Assembly (NCBI RefSeq): GCF_002094305.1
Contig: NZ_LWTX01000001.1
Location: 1,090,309 to 1,154,308, forward strand
Reading direction: 5' to 3'
Length of the DNA: 64,000 bases
DNA from: Prescottella equi
GTDB lineage: Bacteria; Actinomycetota; Actinomycetes; Mycobacteriales; Mycobacteriaceae
Shown: positions 60,701 through 64,000 of the stretch, piece by piece
How positions within the stretch are numbered: the first letter of the stretch is position 1
How the letters are laid out: each line of letters begins with the position of its first letter
The notes under the pieces: model-generated
What the model saw: the letters and a program-made list of their open reading frames with translations, nothing else
Database searches by the model: none
Told to the model about the DNA's origin: nothing
Position numbers and translations under genes: made by a program

Positions 60701-62369
60701 CGCCAAGCCCGGTGAGGGCGGCCAACTCCCGGCGTTCAAGGTCTATCCGTGGATCGCGCGAACCCGGCATTCGACGCCGGGGGTGGGACTGATCTCGCCG
60801 CCGCCGCACCACGACATCTACTCCATCGAGGACCTCGCCCAGCTCATCCACGACCTCAAGAACGCGAACGAGAACTCCCGCGTCCACGTCAAGCTCGTCA
60901 GTTCGGTCGGTGTCGGGACGGTCGCGGCCGGGGTCAGCAAGGCCCATGCCGACGTGGTGCTCATCTCCGGGCACGACGGCGGCACCGGCGCATCGCCGCT
61001 CACCTCCCTCGAGCACGCCGGACTCCCGTGGGAGGTGGGCCTCGCCGACGCGCAGCAGACGCTGGTGCTCAACGGACTTCGCGATCGGATCACGGTGCAG
61101 TGCGACGGTGGCCTGCGCACCGCACGCGACGTCATGGTGGCGATGCTGCTCGGGGCGGAGGAGTTCGGGTTCTCCACCGCGCCACTGATCGCGGCCGGTT
61201 GCATCATGATGCGCGTGTGCCACCTCGACACGTGCCCGGTGGGTGTAGCGACGCAGAATCCGGAACTGCGTAAACGATTCACGGGCAAGCCGGAGTTCGT
61301 CGAGGAGTTCTTCCGGTTCGTCGCGGCGGATGTCCGCAGGCACCTCGCGGAACTCGGGTTCCGCAGCGTCGAGGAGGCGGTCGGGCATCCGGAGCTGCTC
61401 GAGACCGCGGTCGGCGTCGCGCACTGGAAGAGCCGTGGCCTGGACCTCACGCCGGTGTTCGCGGCCGAGGAGACGCTCCCGGGCTCGGGCCCGCCTCAGC
61501 GTCGACGCGTCCGTGCCCAGGACCACGGGCTCGACCTGGCCCTGGACCGGACTCTTATCCAGCTGGCCGAGGGCGCCCTCGAGGACGCGTTGCCGGTGCG
61601 GCTCGAACTGCCGGTGCGCAACGTCAACCGCACGGTCGGAACGTTGCTCGGATCCGAGGTCACCCGCCGCTACGGTGCGGCGGGGCTGCCGGACGACACG
61701 ATCCGGGTCCAGCTCGAGGGGTCGGCGGGGCAGTCACTCGGTGCGTTCCTGCCCCCCGGCATCACGATCGACCTGGTGGGTGACGCGAACGACTATGTGG
61801 GCAAGGGGCTTTCCGGCGGTCGGATCGTGGTGCGCCCGGCCGACGACGTCCTGTTCCTCCCGGAGACTCAGGTGATCGCGGGCAACACCCTGCTGTACGG
61901 CGCGACATCGGGCGAGGCCTACCTGCGGGGCCGGGTCGGCGAACGGTTCTGCGTGCGCAATTCGGGGGCCGTCGCCGTCACCGAGGGGGTCGGCGACCAC
62001 GCGTGTGAGTACATGACGGGTGGACGCGTCGTCGTCCTCGGCCCGATCGGGCGCAACCTGGCAGCAGGCATGTCGGGTGGCATCGCGTTCCTCCTCGACG
62101 CCGACCACTCGAAGATCAACACCGCGATGGTGCGGTTGCAGACTCCGGACGGCGACGACCTGCAATGGCTGCGTGTGGTGGTCGAGCAGCACCTGCGATG
62201 GACGGGTTCCGCGGTGGCCGCGTCGGTCCTGGCCGACTGGCCCCGGCGTTCCGCCTTGTTCACGAAGGTCATGCCCACCGACTACCAGCGGGTGCTCGAA
62301 GCGACACGGATGGCACGCGCCGAAGGGCTCGACGTCGACACCGCGATCATGGAGGCGGCGCGTGGCTGA
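57786..62369 (+). CDS. gltB: Glutamate synthase (NADPH) large subunit
   Basis: 1527 residues from GTG 57786, which has GGAGG seven bases upstream; ATG 57732 would add an unusual leader. Propeptide of 21 residues, then Cys 22 in [15 protein letters not shown], the amidotransferase nucleophile after cleavage. Domains: class II amidotransferase (22-430, [20 protein letters not shown]), central domain, FMN barrel (about 800-1200, [40 protein letters not shown]) with the 3Fe-4S cysteines 1139, 1145 and 1150 in [20 protein letters not shown], and the GxGxG helix domain to the end. It makes two glutamates from glutamine and 2-oxoglutarate. Confidence 0.97.
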   Translation: MLFSRQPDSRGLYVRDREADSCGVAMVADIHGRRSHEIVCDALSALENLDHRGAAGAEANSGDGAGILVQLPVEFFRERVPFALPQSRTDGAHTFAAGICFLPTDPQSRIAARERVAGIAEQEGIEILGWHDVDVDPIGADIGRTAQSCMPHMTYLFVSARAEDGTPLGGLELDRRVYGLRKRAEQTPAEVERAGIGVYFPSLSSRTITFKGMLTTVQLALFFRDLRDRRVTSAIAVVHSRFSTNTFPSWPLAHPFRFVAHNGEINTVRGNRNRMRSREAMLASTVIPGDLERLFPICTPDASDSASFDEVLELLHLGGRSLPHAVLMMIPEAWENHADMPASLRAFYQFHASLMEPWDGPACVTFTDGTVVGAVLDRNGLRPGRWWRTGDGRVVLASESGVLPIPQSEVIEKGRLEPGEMFLVDTEAGRLVPDREVKAELAAQQPYSDWLHAGLLDLRSMPGRGRISHDHESVVRRQLAFGYTAEEERVLLAPMATAGGEPIGSMGTDTPIAVLSQRPRLLYDYFVELFAQVTNPPLDAIREEIVTSLRRVMGPEQNLLEPTAASCRQIVLPWPVLDNDELARIIDINADGDCPGFAATVLRALYRADAGGEGMAEAIEDLRASASEAIANGFRTLVISDRDSDHLRAPIPTLLAVSAVHHHLVRTKERTKVALVVETGDAREVHHIALLIGCGAAAVNPYLAMETIEDLVAEGELTGVEASVAVRNYLRALGKGVLKVMSKMGISTVGSYTAAQVFEAIGLSREVVDEYFTGTVSRLGGVGLDVLAREVELRHRAAYPENPSSQVHRRLDVGGIYQYRRDGELHLFTPETVFLLQHATRTGRADVFEKYSAEVDRLSAEGGTLRGLFEFRHGLRPPVPIEEVEPAESIFARFNTGAMSYGSISAEAHETMAIAMNRLGGRSNSGEGGEDVDRLYDPMRRSAVKQVASGRFGVTSDYLVNATDIQIKMAQGAKPGEGGQLPAFKVYPWIARTRHSTPGVGLISPPPHHDIYSIEDLAQLIHDLKNANENSRVHVKLVSSVGVGTVAAGVSKAHADVVLISGHDGGTGASPLTSLEHAGLPWEVGLADAQQTLVLNGLRDRITVQCDGGLRTARDVMVAMLLGAEEFGFSTAPLIAAGCIMMRVCHLDTCPVGVATQNPELRKRFTGKPEFVEEFFRFVAADVRRHLAELGFRSVEEAVGHPELLETAVGVAHWKSRGLDLTPVFAAEETLPGSGPPQRRRVRAQDHGLDLALDRTLIQLAEGALEDALPVRLELPVRNVNRTVGTLLGSEVTRRYGAAGLPDDTIRVQLEGSAGQSLGAFLPPGITIDLVGDANDYVGKGLSGGRIVVRPADDVLFLPETQVIAGNTLLYGATSGEAYLRGRVGERFCVRNSGAVAVTEGVGDHACEYMTGGRVVVLGPIGRNLAAGMSGGIAFLLDADHSKINTAMVRLQTPDGDDLQWLRVVVEQHLRWTGSAVAASVLADWPRRSALFTKVMPTDYQRVLEATRMARAEGLDVDTAIMEAARG

Positions 62370-63867
62370 TCCCCAAGGATTCCTGCACGTGGCGAAGCAG
62401 GACGCACGCAAGCGTCCCGTCGAGGAACGCATCCACGACTGGCGTGAGGTGTATGCACCCCAGTCGCCCTCCGAGCGGGACCGTGAGGTGTCCGAGCAGG
62501 CCCGGCGGTGCATGGACTGCGGCATCCCGTTCTGTCATTCGAGCAGCGCGGGGTGCCCGCTCGGGAACCTGATCCCCGAGTGGAACGACCTGGTGCGGCG
62601 CGGACGGTGGGACGCGGCCACCGAACGCCTGCACGCCACCAACAACTTTCCCGAGTTCACCGGCCGGGTCTGTCCCGCCCCCTGCGAGGCCGCGTGCGTG
62701 CTGGCGTTGGCCGACACGCACACCACGGGGAGCGTGACGATCAAGCGCATCGAACAGGCCATCGCGGACGCCGCCTGGGAGAAGGACCTCGTCCCACCCG
62801 TGCGCCCGGCGCTACGGACGGGCAAGAACGTCGCAGTCGTCGGATCGGGTCCGGCGGGGTTGGCCGCGGCACAGCAGCTCACCCGGGCGGGGCACGAGGT
62901 CACGGTGTACGAGCGCGACGACCGGCTCGGTGGGCTGTTGCGGTACGGCATCCCCGAGTTCAAGCTCGAGAAGAGGGTCGTCGAACGACGCCTGTCCCAG
63001 ATGCGCGTGGAGGGAACGCATTTCGTCACCGAGGTGGAGGTCGGTGTGGACCTCGCGGTGTCGGATCTGCGGGAGCGCTTCGATGCAGTGGTGCTCGCCA
63101 CCGGGGCGCTGCTCGCCCGCGACAATCCCGACGTCCAGGGCCGGGGCCTCGACGGGGTGCACCTGGCGATGGAGCACCTGGTCGCGTCGAACCACGAGTG
63201 TGAGGGAGATGGGGCGACGCCGATCTCCGCGCGCGGCAAGCACGTCGTCATCATCGGTGGCGGCGACACCGGCGCCGACTGCCTGGGCACCGCGCACCGC
63301 CAGGGCGCGCTGTCGGTGACCCAGTTGGACTACCACCCGGCGCTGCCGGAGGAGCGGGACACGAAATCGGCACCGTGGCCGGCGTGGCCGATGGTGTTGC
63401 GTACGTCGCCGGCACACGCCGAAGGCGGCGTCCGCCGGTACGAGGTTGCGGTGCAACGTTTCCTCGGTGACGAGTCCGGCCACGTCCGGTCGATGGTGCT
63501 CGCGGAGGTCCGCCTCGTCCGCGACGAACACGGCCGACGCGTGATCACTCCCGTCGGCGAGGAGATCGAACTACCTTGTGATCTGGCGCTTTTCGCGATC
63601 GGATTCGAGGGCGTCGAGCACGGTCCGCTGCTCGACGATCTCGGGCTCGAGACCAACCGCCGCGGTTCGTTGTCGTGCGCGGCGGACTGGCAGACGTCGA
63701 CGCCCGGCGTGTTCGTGTGCGGCGACGCGCACCGCGGAGCGTCGTTGGTGGTGTGGGCGATCGCGGAGGGGCGTTCGGCTGCACGCGGGGTCGACGTGTA
63801 CCTGACTGGTTCGTCCGAACTGCCCGCTCCGGTGCATCCGACGGCCCTGCCGCTGACCGTCCTCTGA
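62362..63867 (+). CDS. gltD: Glutamate synthase small subunit
   Basis: 501 residues from GTG 62362, overlapping gltB by eight bases (GGAGGCGG upstream). The N-terminal iron-sulfur region has [20 protein letters not shown] (Cys 50, 53, 57 and 64) and [23 protein letters not shown] site [45 protein letters not shown] site [20 protein letters not shown], and [20 protein letters not shown] at the end. Delivers electrons from NADPH to GltB. Confidence 0.97.
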   Translation: MADPQGFLHVAKQDARKRPVEERIHDWREVYAPQSPSERDREVSEQARRCMDCGIPFCHSSSAGCPLGNLIPEWNDLVRRGRWDAATERLHATNNFPEFTGRVCPAPCEAACVLALADTHTTGSVTIKRIEQAIADAAWEKDLVPPVRPALRTGKNVAVVGSGPAGLAAAQQLTRAGHEVTVYERDDRLGGLLRYGIPEFKLEKRVVERRLSQMRVEGTHFVTEVEVGVDLAVSDLRERFDAVVLATGALLARDNPDVQGRGLDGVHLAMEHLVASNHECEGDGATPISARGKHVVIIGGGDTGADCLGTAHRQGALSVTQLDYHPALPEERDTKSAPWPAWPMVLRTSPAHAEGGVRRYEVAVQRFLGDESGHVRSMVLAEVRLVRDEHGRRVITPVGEEIELPCDLALFAIGFEGVEHGPLLDDLGLETNRRGSLSCAADWQTSTPGVFVCGDAHRGASLVVWAIAEGRSAARGVDVYLTGSSELPAPVHPTALPLTVL

Positions 63868-63939
63868 CGCTCACTTCGGTGTCACCGAGCGTTCGCCCGC
63901 CGAATAGAGTTCGTTCCCCGGATTGACTAGGCTTTCCCC

Positions 63940-64000
63940 GTGACCCGACGCACGAAGATTGTCTGCACTCTTGGCCCTGCTACTGCATCCGGCGACCGCG
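63940..64000 (+). CDS. pyk: Pyruvate kinase, N-terminal end (cut by the window)
   Basis: GTG 63940 opens VTRRTKIVCTLGPATASGDR, the invariant N-terminus of pyruvate kinase (RRTKIVCTLGPA). Only 20 codons are in the window. pyk follows this region in mycobacteria. The 72-base gap upstream contains GGATTGACTAGGC, a possible -35. Confidence 0.88.
   Translation, partial: MTRRTKIVCTLGPATASGDR

Overview
The window is GC-rich, with many GTG starts and operons whose genes overlap by four bases (GTGA or ATGA). It carries an actinobacterial-type gas vesicle operon and ends with a housekeeping block in the order bcp / trpE - trp-associated membrane gene - trpC - trpB - trpA - lgt - TM2 gene - gltB - gltD - pyk. 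That order, apart from the inserted gltBD, is the one I remember for the mycobacterial trp region. The source is therefore most likely a member of the Mycobacteriales, Rhodococcus or Nocardia-like; the genus is inference.

Layout. (1) 1-12.2 kb, minus strand: one long run of tightly packed genes. It begins with two accessory genes and gvpA-F-G-O-J-L-S-K and continues after 24 bases into sugar genes: two family-2 glycosyltransferases, two further glycosyltransferases, a UDP-glucuronate-decarboxylase-like SDR, a NodU-type carbamoyltransferase and a truncated glycosyltransferase at the window edge. (2) 12.4-31.2 kb: a patchwork of small regulators, redox enzymes and many broken genes. These include a nonsense-interrupted epoxide hydrolase, a beheaded CGNR zinc-finger gene, an AAA ATPase remnant of a transposon helper with several frameshifts, a glyoxalase-like gene with its middle missing, a GAF fragment and a ferritin-like gene that is frameshifted and internally deleted. 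Intact regulatory pairs lie among them (HxlR/aldo-keto reductase, TetR/MFS exporter, TetR/SDR), each with a visible operator. (3) 31.9-36.9 kb, plus strand: gmhA - hldE-like - SDR - family-9 (heptosyltransferase-type) glycosyltransferase - UDP-glucose dehydrogenase, a heptose-nucleotide and UDP-uronate block with a sigmaF-like promoter. (4) 36.9-46.7 kb: small stress-type membrane proteins (DUF4383 and others), a phytoene-dehydrogenase-like oxidoreductase operon, lipoprotein and DUF genes, two tandem DICT-domain sensor genes and an SDR behind two identical palindromes. (5) 46.7-50.4 kb: a tautomerase, a frameshifted transglutaminase-like gene, AraC and MarR regulators, an extradiol dioxygenase and a peroxiredoxin. 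(6) 50.4-64 kb: tryptophan, lipoprotein and glutamate biosynthesis.

How it may work together. The UDP-glucose dehydrogenase of block 3 makes the substrate for the UXS-like enzyme of block 1. gmhA and hldE supply the sugar nucleotide for the family-9 transferase, and the carbamoyltransferase and other transferases of block 1 could finish the glycan. I therefore read blocks 1 and 3 as one split locus for a heptose- and uronate/pentose-containing, probably carbamoylated surface glycan, transcriptionally fused to gas vesicle genes. This is the most unusual feature of the window, and it is inference from gene content. No tRNA, rRNA or CRISPR array was seen.
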